Shown: piece after piece, positions 6,790-14,446 of the stretch
Layout: the number at the start of each line of letters is the position of its first letter
How positions within the stretch are numbered: position 1 is the stretch's first letter
Source: Spirochaetaceae bacterium
Lineage (GTDB): Bacteria; Spirochaetota; Spirochaetia; SZUA-6; Bin103
Direction: 5' to 3'
Length of the DNA: 14,704 bases
Assembly: GCA_028820215.1 (NCBI GenBank)
Contig: JAPPKD010000327.1
Coordinates: forward strand, 1 to 14,704
Translations under genes and position numbers: made by a program
The notes under the pieces: generated by a model
What the model saw: only the letters and a program-made list of their open reading frames with translations
Told to the model about the DNA's origin: nothing
Database searches by the model: none

Positions 6790-6872
6790 GGCGCGCAACG
6801 CTTCAGATCTCGCACGCGTCTCCGTTGCAGCCCGGCTTGCCTCGCCCGGCGATCGCTCGGACCGGGGGCAGG
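6487..6872. repeat. Duplicated segment, decayed copy
   Basis: Second copy of the segment at 4890-5664, shortened by two internal deletions of 327 and 63 nt. It covers the sialidase pseudogene and runs past its stop into the convergent 3' end of the DCC-type gene. Similarity begins near 6487, just after the higA stop, and ends near 6872. Confidence 0.85.
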
Positions 6873-7138
6873 AAGAGAGCCAGGCCGTAGGCAAACAGCA
6901 GGGGAACCTGTATGCACACTCTGCGGGTCGCGTAGATGCCGGTGAACGCACGCGCGGTCCGCTTCTCCACCACGACGATCTCGCCTGGCGGAACCTCTCC
7001 CAGCGGCGACTCGTCCGTTCGCAACTCGATCCGGCTCAACCAATCCAGTCGAGCCGTCCGGGCCGCCTGACGCGCGCAGTCAGGGCAGTTTGGGTTGTAG
7101 TACAGGGAGATCGTCACGCCAGCCACAGTTCCGGCCAT
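6803..7138 (-). CDS. DCC-family (DUF393-like) thiol-disulfide protein
   Basis: A 111-residue protein with a thioredoxin-like start: a beta strand (VTISLYYN) followed by CPDC (Cys18, Cys21), then an Arg/Ala-rich helix and a strand ending RTDES. The later FTGIYATRRVCIQVPLLFAYGLALFLPPVRAI segment is hydrophobic and matches the small DCC/DUF393 family, named for its Cys-x-x-Cys. Members are thought to be thiol-disulfide oxidoreductases; no reaction is established for this one. A Cys-rich tail (CNGDAC) is unusual and could add a redox or metal site. The ATG at 7138 overlaps the upstream gene by 25 nt; a GTG at 7117 making a GTGA overlap is an equally plausible start. It ends only 13 nt from the convergent sialidase pseudogene. 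Confidence 0.7.
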   Translation of the reverse strand: MAGTVAGVTISLYYNPNCPDCARQAARTARLDWLSRIELRTDESPLGEVPPGEIVVVEKRTARAFTGIYATRRVCIQVPLLFAYGLALFLPPVRAIAGRGKPGCNGDACEI

Positions 7139-8094
7139 ACCAGAGTCTGCAGGGCGTCCAGCGATCGTGCCGGGCGGGTGGCGCCGCTGGTGTCGAACAG
7201 CTCGGCGACGGCGTCGGTGCCGAAGTCGTGCAGCAGCGTCCAGGCGGCGACCCGCCGCCCCAGTGCGTTATCGGCCAGCAGACGGGGATCGTACGCTTCG
7301 AGGAAGGCGCGCATCGCCGCGACGTCGCGATTGCACGGACCGAGCCAGAGCGGCATCCACTCGTAGTCTGGCGCGCCGATGCGGGCATCGCCGAAGTCGA
7401 TCAACGCCGATACGCTCCATCGTCCGTCACGCTCTTCGATCAGCAGGTGCTCGGCGTTCAGATCGCCGTGGATGACGACCCGCCCGGCCGTTCGCGAAGC
7501 AGCCAGCGCCTCATCCAACAGCGCCTCCAACTCGGGGACGATGCGTGACACGATCAGCCCCCGGTCGAGCAGCTCCGGCAGGACCTCGCGCCGGCGGCGG
7601 TCGACAAGGGCGTCCCAGCCCTCACCCTTGTCGATGGCGGCCAGCGGTTCCGTGTCCACGGCGTGCAGCTGCCGGATCACGCGGCCGGTCTGTGCGGCGA
7701 CCTCCAGCAGAGCCGCCTTCGACATCTCCGCCTGCAGCTCATCGAGCGGACATCCGGCGCAGAACTCCATCGCGAGGTAGCTCCAGTCTCGCCGATCCCG
7801 AAGCTCACCCGCCGCCCGGATGGCCGGCACCGGAACCGCAGCGTCGTGCTGCAGCAGCTCCAACAGACGACGCTCGAAGGCGTATTCCTCCCAGAACGGG
7901 CTGTAGATCTTGATCACCACGCGCCGGTCGAGGATGAACACCGCGTTGGTATTGGACGCGGGAGCCTCGATCGTGTCGTAGGCGATATCCTCCCGCTCGC
8001 AGATCGCATCGACGACGGGACGCCACACGCGCACATCGTCGAACGATGCCGCCCACTGCTCCCACGTGGCGATCGGCGGCAGAAGAAAGGACAC
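7114..8094 (-). CDS. Aminoglycoside phosphotransferase (APH)-family kinase
   Basis: A 326-residue small-molecule kinase of the APH/choline-kinase fold. The catalytic loop is HGDLNAEHLL with H209 and D211; the usual Asn at the end of the loop is replaced by His, a known variant. The metal-binding DFG-like motif is IDFGDARIG with D233, followed by DYEW, typical of the family. The N-terminal part has a nucleotide-binding strand (VVIKIYSPFWEE) with the ATP-binding Lys. The start is a GTG at 8094 with no strong ribosome site, 25 nt after the VOC gene. Family enzymes phosphorylate antibiotics, sugars, amino acids or choline. The catabolic neighbourhood favours a metabolite over an antibiotic, but this is inference. 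Confidence 0.85.
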   Translation of the reverse strand: MSFLLPPIATWEQWAASFDDVRVWRPVVDAICEREDIAYDTIEAPASNTNAVFILDRRVVIKIYSPFWEEYAFERRLLELLQHDAAVPVPAIRAAGELRDRRDWSYLAMEFCAGCPLDELQAEMSKAALLEVAAQTGRVIRQLHAVDTEPLAAIDKGEGWDALVDRRRREVLPELLDRGLIVSRIVPELEALLDEALAASRTAGRVVIHGDLNAEHLLIEERDGRWSVSALIDFGDARIGAPDYEWMPLWLGPCNRDVAAMRAFLEAYDPRLLADNALGRRVAAWTLLHDFGTDAVAELFDTSGATRPARSLDALQTLVWPELWLA

Positions 8095-8119
8095 CGGCGC
8101 CTACCGGGACCGGCTTCGG

Positions 8120-8638
8120 CTATGGATACTCGTAGTCCGGCGTGCCGTAGACCTCCGGCATGTCCAGGAGCTCCAGGGTGAGCCCGAGCTGCGCGTCGGA
8201 CTCGAAGTAGTCGAATCGGCCGTTGCGGTCGTTGCCCAGGATCGGCCCGCCCTGGATCTGCGCGTACCCGAGGCCCTCCAGGTAGCGGTAGGCGGCGTCG
8301 TACTGATCCGCGGCCAGGTACGCGCCGATATGGTGGAGGCCGCCGGCCGGCTGCTGCTCCAGGTACTCGCTGTAGATCGTTCTGCCGCCGCCGGGGATGG
8401 GCACGATGATCTCGACATCCCAGGTCCCGGCCGCCATGCAGACCTCGAGCGCGTACCGCTCGGCAGGGGCGCCCCGGTAGGTGACCCCTTCCCAGTCGCC
8501 GCTGTCGACGCGGTAGACCTTGAACGGTCCGAAGCCGACGGCGCTCAGGCGGTCCATCATCGCCTTCGCGTCCGGCGCGACGAAGCCGAGCTGCTTCCAG
8601 TTGCCGAGCGACGTGACGCCGGCGTCAAGCGGGACCAT
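8120..8638 (-). CDS. VOC-family (glyoxalase/epimerase/extradiol dioxygenase fold) protein
   Basis: A 172-residue two-module VOC protein. I chose the ATG at 8638, which overlaps the M24 gene by 14 nt; a longer reading frame to 8668 has poor character. Module 1 begins NWKQLGFV, with Gln16 where most members have the first metal His, and continues through VEIIVP with E76. Module 2 begins LHHIGAYL with H103 and ends LTLELLDM with E156. The likely metal site is therefore Gln16-Glu76-His103-Glu156. Fold is clear; activity (epimerase, lyase or dioxygenase) is not. It is probably co-transcribed and coupled with the M24 gene. Confidence 0.82.
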   Translation of the reverse strand: MVPLDAGVTSLGNWKQLGFVAPDAKAMMDRLSAVGFGPFKVYRVDSGDWEGVTYRGAPAERYALEVCMAAGTWDVEIIVPIPGGGRTIYSEYLEQQPAGGLHHIGAYLAADQYDAAYRYLEGLGYAQIQGGPILGNDRNGRFDYFESDAQLGLTLELLDMPEVYGTPDYEYP

Positions 8639-9887
8639 CGGTTCCCGCCAGGCCCGGCAGCAGCGCACCCACGCACGGGCAGGAGATCAGGTTGGCCGAG
8701 GGGAACTTGCTGAGTTGCCGCACGCCGTCGGCGGTGATCACGAACTGCTCCTCGATGCGGGCGGCGTCGTTGCCGCGGCTGCAATAGGTCTCGAACGCCA
8801 TCACCATGTTCTCCTCGATCACCTCAGGATGATCGAAGGAGAAGAAACGGCTGATCACCGGCTTGCCCCAGTGGGTGATGCCGATGCCGTGCGCGACCTG
8901 CAGGGCGAACGCCTCGGCCTCGCTCGACAGGCCCAAGTCTTCGTAGGAGGGCCACACCTCGGCGATTTCCGCGGTGCTGACGCCGGGCTTCACCCTGGCG
9001 ACCGCGTCGAACAGCCAGTCGTAGGTCCTCTGGTAGACATCCAGTTGCACCGCGGACGGCGTGCCGACCACGAAGGTCTGGTAGTAGCAGGTCTTGTAGC
9101 CGTTGAACACGCTCACGACGTCGATGTAGAGCATGTCGCCCATGCGCAGCATGCGGTCGGAGAAGTCGTGCGGATGCGGGTAGGCGCGGTCGCCGGAGAT
9201 CACGTTGATGTTCTGGATCTCCTCGGCGCCCAGGCGATACATGGTCTCGCGCATGAATCCGGCGATGTCGCTTTCGCGCACCCCCGGGCGGGTGCGGTTG
9301 ACCACCTCCCAGAAGGCCGCCTCGACGATCGAGATGGAGGTCTCGATCAGGTAGACCTCCTCGTCGGTCTTGATCTTGGAGGCGTCCAGCAGGGTCTGCT
9401 GGCCGTCGACCACGTGGATGCCCTCCGCTTCCAGCGCGCGGATCATCAGCACCTCGGCAAGGTCGACCCCGACCGGCTCGTCCTGCACGCCGAACTCGGT
9501 CAGATGGTCCTTGACCATCTTTGCGAACTTCTTCGCGTTCTCGATGCCCACGGCGGTGGGGAACGCGCCGCGCCACGTGCCGATGGAGGGCACCATCCGA
9601 TCGGCGATCCAGGGGCAGAGCTTCTTCTTGGCGGCGATGGCGCTGCCGAGCTCGTACAGGACCGGCTGCTGCCCGGCCACCATCAGGGCGCTGCGCAGGA
9701 GCTTGTTGTTGGCCCAGTCGTTGACCCTGGTGCTGGTGATGTAGCGGATCCAGTCCGGATCGAACACCAGCAGCGTCGCGATGCCGTCCTCGAGCATCTG
9801 TTCGTTGGTCTTGCGGACCCGGTCCGCGCGCAGCTTGTCGTAGTCGACGCGGATCTCGCAGTCCTTGGCCATCAAGCCCAGGGTCAT
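8625..9887 (-). CDS. M24-family (pita-bread fold) creatinase/aminopeptidase-like protein
   Basis: A 420-residue protein with an N-terminal creatinase-type domain (about 1-160) and a C-terminal pita-bread domain. The ATG at 9887 has a perfect AGGAGG seven nt upstream. Metal-site positions are visible: D256 in YIDVV, H333 in VAHGIGITHW, E366 in MAFET, and E380 in ARIEEQF. The second Asp of the M24 signature, expected in GYxSDxTRT, is Cys267 here (GYKTCYYQT). One ligand is therefore lost, and a conventional dinuclear peptidase is unlikely. Creatinase itself, which works without metal, also has altered ligands; DddP and ectoine hydrolase are other non-peptidase relatives. A C-N or C-S bond-cleaving catabolic enzyme fits the operon of oxygenase, dehydrogenase and VOC protein. 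Substrate unknown. Confidence 0.85.
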   Translation of the reverse strand: MTLGLMAKDCEIRVDYDKLRADRVRKTNEQMLEDGIATLLVFDPDWIRYITSTRVNDWANNKLLRSALMVAGQQPVLYELGSAIAAKKKLCPWIADRMVPSIGTWRGAFPTAVGIENAKKFAKMVKDHLTEFGVQDEPVGVDLAEVLMIRALEAEGIHVVDGQQTLLDASKIKTDEEVYLIETSISIVEAAFWEVVNRTRPGVRESDIAGFMRETMYRLGAEEIQNINVISGDRAYPHPHDFSDRMLRMGDMLYIDVVSVFNGYKTCYYQTFVVGTPSAVQLDVYQRTYDWLFDAVARVKPGVSTAEIAEVWPSYEDLGLSSEAEAFALQVAHGIGITHWGKPVISRFFSFDHPEVIEENMVMAFETYCSRGNDAARIEEQFVITADGVRQLSKFPSANLISCPCVGALLPGLAGTDGPA

Positions 9888-9915
9888 GCCACGGCCTCCT
9901 CAGGGATGCGCACGA

Positions 9916-10719
9916 TCAGGCGAAATAGAGGCCGCCGTTGAGGTTCAACAACTGGCCGGTGACGTAGGAGCCGGCGCCGGAAGCCAGCCACATGATCGTG
10001 CCCGCCATGTCCCGGCCTTCCGCGTAGCGACCCAGGGGGATGCTGTCGAGCTCCTCGGTCTTCAACTCGTCGAAGGTCATGTCGCGGCTGGCCGCCTCGG
10101 CCCGCATGAAGCTCCAGTGCATCTCCGTGGCGGCCAGCCCCGGACAGAGCGCGTTGACGGTGACGTGGTAGGGCGCCATCTCGCGGGCCAGGGAGATGGT
10201 CAGGGTGTGCACGGCCCCCTTCGATGAGCAGTACGCGGCGTACTCGGGAAATCCGAGCTTGCCGCCGTAGGATCCCAGGTTGACGATCGTGCCGCCCTTC
10301 TGCTCCCGCATCTGGCGCGAGGCGTACTTGCAGCCGAAGAAGATGCCCTTGAAGTTGACCGCGAAGATGCGGTCGATGACCTCGGCATCCATGTCGGCGA
10401 CGGGGCCTTCCGAGAGGTGCGTGCCCGCGTTGTTCACCATGATGTCCAGGCGGCCGAACTCCTTGACGGCGCCCTCCACCAGGTCGCGCACCGCCCCTTC
10501 GTCGGACACGTCCGTTTCCTGCGAGTAGCCCCGGTTGTCGGGGTGCGCCGCGCGAATGCCGTCCATGGTCTCGTGCACGGCGGGCAGGATGTCGGCCGCC
10601 AACACGTGCACGCCGTGCGCGGCAAGCGTCTCGGCCGTGCCCTGCCCCAGTCCTCGGGCGGCCCCGGTCACCACGGCGAACTTGCCGGCTACTTCGCTGA
10701 ACGGTTGTCTGTCGGCCAC
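9916..10719 (-). CDS. Short-chain dehydrogenase/reductase (classical SDR)
   Basis: A 267-residue NAD(P)-dependent oxidoreductase. The GTG start at 10719 has AGGAGG seven nt upstream. The cofactor loop is TGAARGLG (18-25) and the structural NNAG is at 96-99. The catalytic tetrad is N122, S150, Y163 and K167 (YCSSK). The C-terminal GSYVTGQLLNLNGGL is typical of FabG-like SDRs. The acidic residue after the second strand (AADI) favours NAD over NADP. It sits 22 nt after the PhyH gene and 28 nt before the M24 gene, consistent with oxidation of an alcohol made by the dioxygenase. Substrate inferred only in that general sense. Confidence 0.9.
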   Translation of the reverse strand: MADRQPFSEVAGKFAVVTGAARGLGQGTAETLAAHGVHVLAADILPAVHETMDGIRAAHPDNRGYSQETDVSDEGAVRDLVEGAVKEFGRLDIMVNNAGTHLSEGPVADMDAEVIDRIFAVNFKGIFFGCKYASRQMREQKGGTIVNLGSYGGKLGFPEYAAYCSSKGAVHTLTISLAREMAPYHVTVNALCPGLAATEMHWSFMRAEAASRDMTFDELKTEELDSIPLGRYAEGRDMAGTIMWLASGAGSYVTGQLLNLNGGLYFA

Positions 10720-10741
10720 GTGCGTTCCTCCTGTCGGTCGG

Positions 10742-11527
10742 TCAGGCGGCGTCCGGGATGTGCTGCTGGAGCGCAGTCAGGTGATCGAGTCGGCGGGCGG
10801 GCGCCCCGCGGAGCAGCGGACCGGCTGGATCGCCGAAGACATCAGCCTTGCTGTAGCCGTGGCTGGCGATCACGTCGCGGTACCGGCCGAGGACCCCGGG
10901 CGTTATCGCGCGCGTGTAGTTGATCGTGAACATCCGGCGCCGGGTGCCGCCGCCCCACGCGCTGTGCTTCAGGGACTGGGTGAACAGCACCAGGTCGCCG
11001 GGCCGGCTGGAAAGAGCGACGGCCGGGATCCGGTCGCCCGGCAGTCCGCCCCAGAACCGCTCACCGCGAATCTGCTCGTCGATCATCTCCGCATACGGCT
11101 CGCCCTCGCGATGGCTCCCCGGTATCACCCGCAGGGCGCCGCTCTGGGCATCCACCGGATCGAGATACAGCGCCAGCTTCACGAACCCCACGGGGTTGGA
11201 CAGCGTTCCGTCGGAGTGCCAGCGGGTGTCGCCCACGTAGTAGTTGCCGTCGCTGTTCCAGTACTGGTAGCCGTCACCGCACACCGCGCGGGCGACGCCG
11301 TGCAGGCGCTCGTCGTCGAGCAGGCTACACAGGTACTCGCTGTGATTCAGGAACGGCGCCACCGAGAGCCGCTCGCGGCCGTCATGGCCGTCGCCGCCGT
11401 GCCGCCGTATGAGCTCCTCGAAGGCGTCCTCGATCCGCGTGGACTCCTCCGCGAACAGCCCCGGCAGGTGCAGGTAGCCGAATGTGGCGAAAAACTCGCG
11501 CTGCGCCCCGGTCAACGCGAAGGACAT
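10742..11527 (-). CDS. Phytanoyl-CoA dioxygenase (PhyH) family protein
   Basis: A 261-residue Fe(II)- and 2-oxoglutarate-dependent dioxygenase. The iron facial triad is visible as WHSDGT (H104, D106) and HSAWGGG (H188), and the 2-oxoglutarate-binding Arg lies in TRRRMF (196-198). SGALRVIPGSHR (129-140) and RPGDLVLF are family signatures. Length is usual for bacterial PhyH proteins, which hydroxylate small molecules including ectoine, phosphonates and natural products. The ATG at 11527 lies 19 nt after the stop of sialidase 2, so the genes are likely co-transcribed; no strong ribosome site is seen. All catalytic residues are present. Confidence 0.9.
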   Translation of the reverse strand: MSFALTGAQREFFATFGYLHLPGLFAEESTRIEDAFEELIRRHGGDGHDGRERLSVAPFLNHSEYLCSLLDDERLHGVARAVCGDGYQYWNSDGNYYVGDTRWHSDGTLSNPVGFVKLALYLDPVDAQSGALRVIPGSHREGEPYAEMIDEQIRGERFWGGLPGDRIPAVALSSRPGDLVLFTQSLKHSAWGGGTRRRMFTINYTRAITPGVLGRYRDVIASHGYSKADVFGDPAGPLLRGAPARRLDHLTALQQHIPDAA

Positions 11528-11546
11528 CGCCGCAGCCTATCACGCC

Positions 11547-12659
11547 TCAGCGCACGCGCAGCCGGGCCCACCGGGTGTGGGTCACCCCCTCCGTCGTGCA
11601 CCAGTAGTAGGTCATCAGGTCGCCGTCGGGGAGCAGCCCGCCGCCCGGTCTGCCGAAGGCGATCAGCATGTGCTCGGCCAGGAAGTTGTCGCTGTCGGGC
11701 GTACCGAGCGTGGCCTCGGCGCCGGCGTCGAACACGACGATCTCCGAGTCCGCGTCGTAGTTGATCAGGTCGGCGGTGAGGGCGACGCGGATGCCCTGCG
11801 GCTCATGCCGGTGGTTGTAGATGGTGGCGACGCGCCCGTCGGGCAGCGCGATGGGCGTGCTGACCTGACCGCGCAGCGTCGTGGGGCGCGGGTCGGACCA
11901 CGTGCGGCCTTGGTCCTCCGAGATCGACCAGTGGGTGTTGAGGTCCTCCGATGTGCCGTACACATGCGTCCAGAACAGCGTGTAGATGCGGCCGTCGGGC
12001 AGGACGCAGGATCGCTGGTCCCACCACAGCAGCTCGCCGCTCGGGTCGTCGGCGATGATGGTGAGCTCGCCCCACGTGCGGCCCTGGTCGGTCGAGAACA
12101 CCGCGCCCGCCTTCTGGTCGGGCGGGCTCTCGTAGCCGCTCGGCTTCCACGTCTCGAACGGATACATCCAGCGGTCGGGCGCAAGCTTGATCATTCCACC
12201 CGCTCCGTTGCAGGTGTAGCGATCCCGAGGGAAGTCAACCGGCACGACCTGCGGTTCCGACCAGATGCGGCCCAGATCGGAGGACCAGAACAGGAGCATC
12301 GCCGGGCGCTGCAGCGACTCGGTGTCCGCGTCGAAGAGGTCGGAATCGGAGGCCTCGAAGCGGCCGGCCGTCATCACCAGCCTGCCGTCGGGCACGGTGT
12401 GGATATGCGGCCCGCGGTACGTGTACCCGTCGCGCGGCGGGTTGCGGGGATGGATGCCGCCCTGGTTGATCCACGTTCCGCCGCCGTCCGCTGAGCGCAG
12501 CACCTCGATGTGGTTGTCGGAGGAGCCCAGCGACTCCCCCACGTGCTGGGCGGCGATCAGCGTGCCGTCCGCGAGCGGCGTGATCACGGGCATGAAGGCG
12601 CCGCGGCCGGCTCTGCGGGAGATGATGCCCGCGTCGATGATCTCGATACGTGAGGCCAT
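11547..12659 (-). CDS. Sialidase-family (BNR/Asp-box) protein 2
   Basis: A 370-residue beta-propeller headed by MASRIEIIDAG; the reading frame remains open further upstream but with no protein-like character, so I start at the ATG at 12659. Four Asp-boxes are visible at about residues 56-63, 126-133, 189-196 and 247-254. The PDGRL and ADGTL turns repeat through the chain, as expected for propeller blades. No signal peptide is present and no FRIP motif is evident. It is not a close copy of sialidase 1 in sequence but belongs to the same superfamily. It is the first gene of a seven-gene minus-strand series ending at 6803. Function could be glycoside hydrolysis or substrate binding; unproven. 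Confidence 0.85.
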   Translation of the reverse strand: MASRIEIIDAGIISRRAGRGAFMPVITPLADGTLIAAQHVGESLGSSDNHIEVLRSADGGGTWINQGGIHPRNPPRDGYTYRGPHIHTVPDGRLVMTAGRFEASDSDLFDADTESLQRPAMLLFWSSDLGRIWSEPQVVPVDFPRDRYTCNGAGGMIKLAPDRWMYPFETWKPSGYESPPDQKAGAVFSTDQGRTWGELTIIADDPSGELLWWDQRSCVLPDGRIYTLFWTHVYGTSEDLNTHWSISEDQGRTWSDPRPTTLRGQVSTPIALPDGRVATIYNHRHEPQGIRVALTADLINYDADSEIVVFDAGAEATLGTPDSDNFLAEHMLIAFGRPGGGLLPDGDLMTYYWCTTEGVTHTRWARLRVR

Positions 12660-12965
12660 ACCCGCATGATACGCTGCCTTGGAGCCTGCCGATGTCGAGG
12701 CGTCCGCCAGCCTCCGGACACCATGCGCCGCCGGGGCCACCGGTGCATGCACATCTGGCACTGCCGGTCCGGCATCGACACGCTGATCCGCACGCAGATG
12801 GGGCGCGCCGATTGACGTCAGCCTGTGGATCGACCTAGTTCGCGACGCGTACACGGACCACTGCGACGTGCCAGTCGCCGATCTGGAGTGCAGCGCGGGC
12901 ACCCTTGCCTTCGCGTTCGACAGCGGGATCCCGCCTTCGGTCGCTCACGGTCTACATGTCAGCGT
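12660..12965. other. 306-nt gap between sialidase genes 2 and 3
   Basis: No complete gene is convincing here. The plus strand has two short protein-like stretches: one from the ATG at 12722 ending at a TGA at 12813-12815, and one from 12814 to a TGA at 12985-12987 that reads D-V-S-L-W-I-D-L-V-R-D and onward without a start codon. They lie in adjacent frames and might be remnants of one decayed gene. I cannot assign them to a family. TATCAT on the minus strand at 12664-12669 could be a -10 but lacks a partner. Confidence 0.3.
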
Positions 12966-14309
12966 TCATCCCTCTGCAACGATTTGACGGGAGACGATGG
13001 CCTTTCTCGGCCGATCCCGTGCATCTCGATAGGCGTAGTCCGAGTATACGACCATGAGGCGATTCGCGCCCGTTATGTAGGTGCAGCTATTCGCGCACGA
13101 CCCGCCGTGGGTGAGGGTGACATCGTTGCCCCATTCCTTCCCCTCACCGTCGGTGCAGAAAGTCATGTACTGCCCCGGCCTGCCGTACATCCTGAAGGCG
13201 ACCCCGTTCGGAAGCAGCCCACCAACGGGATTCACGCTGGAGGGCCGAATCGCCTCCGGGGTGCTCCAGGTTTGCCCCTGGTCGTAGGATCGAGTCGCCA
13301 TCAGCGGGGAGTTCTCCGTGCTCTCATCGCCCGTCGTGCGCAACATCGCGGCCCAGTTGCCCCGGGGCATATTCGGTGAAATGTGCGCCAGAACGACCTG
13401 GCGTTCCCCGAGTTTCTCGAATGGAACACTGCAATGGTACGACCACGTCGCGCCGCCATCCACGCTCTTGAAGAGGTTGGATTTGCTTCCCGTATCCAGT
13501 TCTCCGTTCTCCCGGATGATCCGCATACCGCTTGCAGGAGCTGGAAAGTAGTAGCTCGTGGTCATCAGCGCTCCGTCGGCGAGTTCCATAATTGGCAGCA
13601 AGGGATAGTCGTGCAGCCTACAACCGAGCGGCGAGGGTATCTGTACGCGAATCGCCAAATTCCGGGCCCGGGAGGCCGTAAGATCCTCCGGAGAGACGCC
13701 CCACGAAGCGTTGTGGATGCTGAACCACGGGCGATCCAAGCGGTCCAGGTGCGGCGGCTGATCGTCCCGGATCTTGTGTATTCCCAGAGCGGGCAGTCGA
13801 TCGTCTCCCACGTACTGAATCAGCCTTCTGAGGTGCGTACCGATGGCCGAGTGTGTCGGTCCCAGGACCGAGTCCTTCTCGAGGACCGTCTCCTTGTAGG
13901 CCGGCACGATGATGTCCGGGTCCATCATCGCCCTCTCTTTCCGCCATGTGCTCTCTCCGGGGCCACGGCTGTACATGTCGAGGGAACGACATCCCGCGTC
14001 CATTTCACCCAGCCGGTAGTAAACGTTCATGCCCTTCCAGCCGATCCCCTGGAAGCGGGGAACCGGCTCGCAACCGAGTTTGTCCACAGAGACCATTTTC
14101 GGCCTGTAGTAGATCTGACGTCCATCGGAAAGGGTGATCCTCTCGCGCAGAAACCCTTCCGCTTCGTTCTCGTCGACGACGGCGTGGGTCCAATGATCCC
14201 CCTCATCGTCTGAGATGTACCAGAGATAATGATAGTCGGCGTCCGACGACATCTCGTCCTGGCCGATCGTCACGGCACAAACCAGCCGTCCGTCGCGCAG
14301 ACCCCACAT
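12966..14309 (-). CDS. Sialidase-family (BNR/Asp-box) protein 3, main reading frame
   Basis: A 447-residue stretch of sialidase-fold sequence. Asp-boxes are seen at about residues 33-40 (SDDEGDHW), 284-291 (SVDGGATW) and 351-358 (SYDQGQTW), with a degenerate one near TDGEGKEW. WFSIHNASWG and the MELADGALM turn are further landmarks. The ATG at 14309 (MWGLRDGRLV) is not the natural start. The frame remains open upstream with sensible residues (HELGFVQFSN), and the true N-terminus lies in another frame from 14446, lost through an apparent single-base deletion at 14343-14345. If the deletion is real, the product is truncated or absent. Length with the restored N-terminus would be about 493 residues. 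Cytoplasmic, as no signal peptide is seen. Confidence 0.75.
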   Translation of the reverse strand: MWGLRDGRLVCAVTIGQDEMSSDADYHYLWYISDDEGDHWTHAVVDENEAEGFLRERITLSDGRQIYYRPKMVSVDKLGCEPVPRFQGIGWKGMNVYYRLGEMDAGCRSLDMYSRGPGESTWRKERAMMDPDIIVPAYKETVLEKDSVLGPTHSAIGTHLRRLIQYVGDDRLPALGIHKIRDDQPPHLDRLDRPWFSIHNASWGVSPEDLTASRARNLAIRVQIPSPLGCRLHDYPLLPIMELADGALMTTSYYFPAPASGMRIIRENGELDTGSKSNLFKSVDGGATWSYHCSVPFEKLGERQVVLAHISPNMPRGNWAAMLRTTGDESTENSPLMATRSYDQGQTWSTPEAIRPSSVNPVGGLLPNGVAFRMYGRPGQYMTFCTDGEGKEWGNDVTLTHGGSCANSCTYITGANRLMVVYSDYAYRDARDRPRKAIVSRQIVAEG

Positions 14310-14342
14310 GTTCGAAAATTGAACGAACCCCAGCTCGTGTCG

Positions 14343-14446
14343 CCCAGAGGCGCCGCCATCACGACACGCGGGGGCCCGAGGCGAATCTTCGCCCCGACAT
14401 CAGGAGCGTCCTCGGGCTGTGAAATACCAGACAGTTCGTAATCCAT
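14343..14446 (-). pseudogene. Out-of-frame 5' segment of sialidase-family gene 3
   Basis: From the ATG at 14446 the minus strand reads MDYELSGISQ, then IRLGPPRVVMAAPLG, and meets the main frame at a run of three G (plus-strand CCC at 14343-14345). Adding one G there gives PLGRHELGFVQFSNMWGLRDG, a smooth continuation. The 35-codon segment is therefore the authentic N-terminus, separated by a -1 frameshift. A ribosome site is only weak (GGGAG about 13 nt upstream). Confidence 0.65.

Noticed and set aside
7114..8094. Antibiotic-resistance aminoglycoside phosphotransferase
   Set aside because: The kinase fold is clear, but the catabolic operon setting and His in place of the usual loop Asn do not support a resistance call.
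8520..9941. 473-codon plus-strand open frame opposite the M24 gene
   Set aside because: Composition is His/Asp/Val-heavy and unlike any family, whereas the minus-strand M24 frame has clear motifs and a perfect ribosome site.
10535..11764. 409-codon plus-strand open frame opposite the SDR and PhyH genes
   Set aside because: It crosses two well-supported minus-strand genes and shows no recognisable domain.
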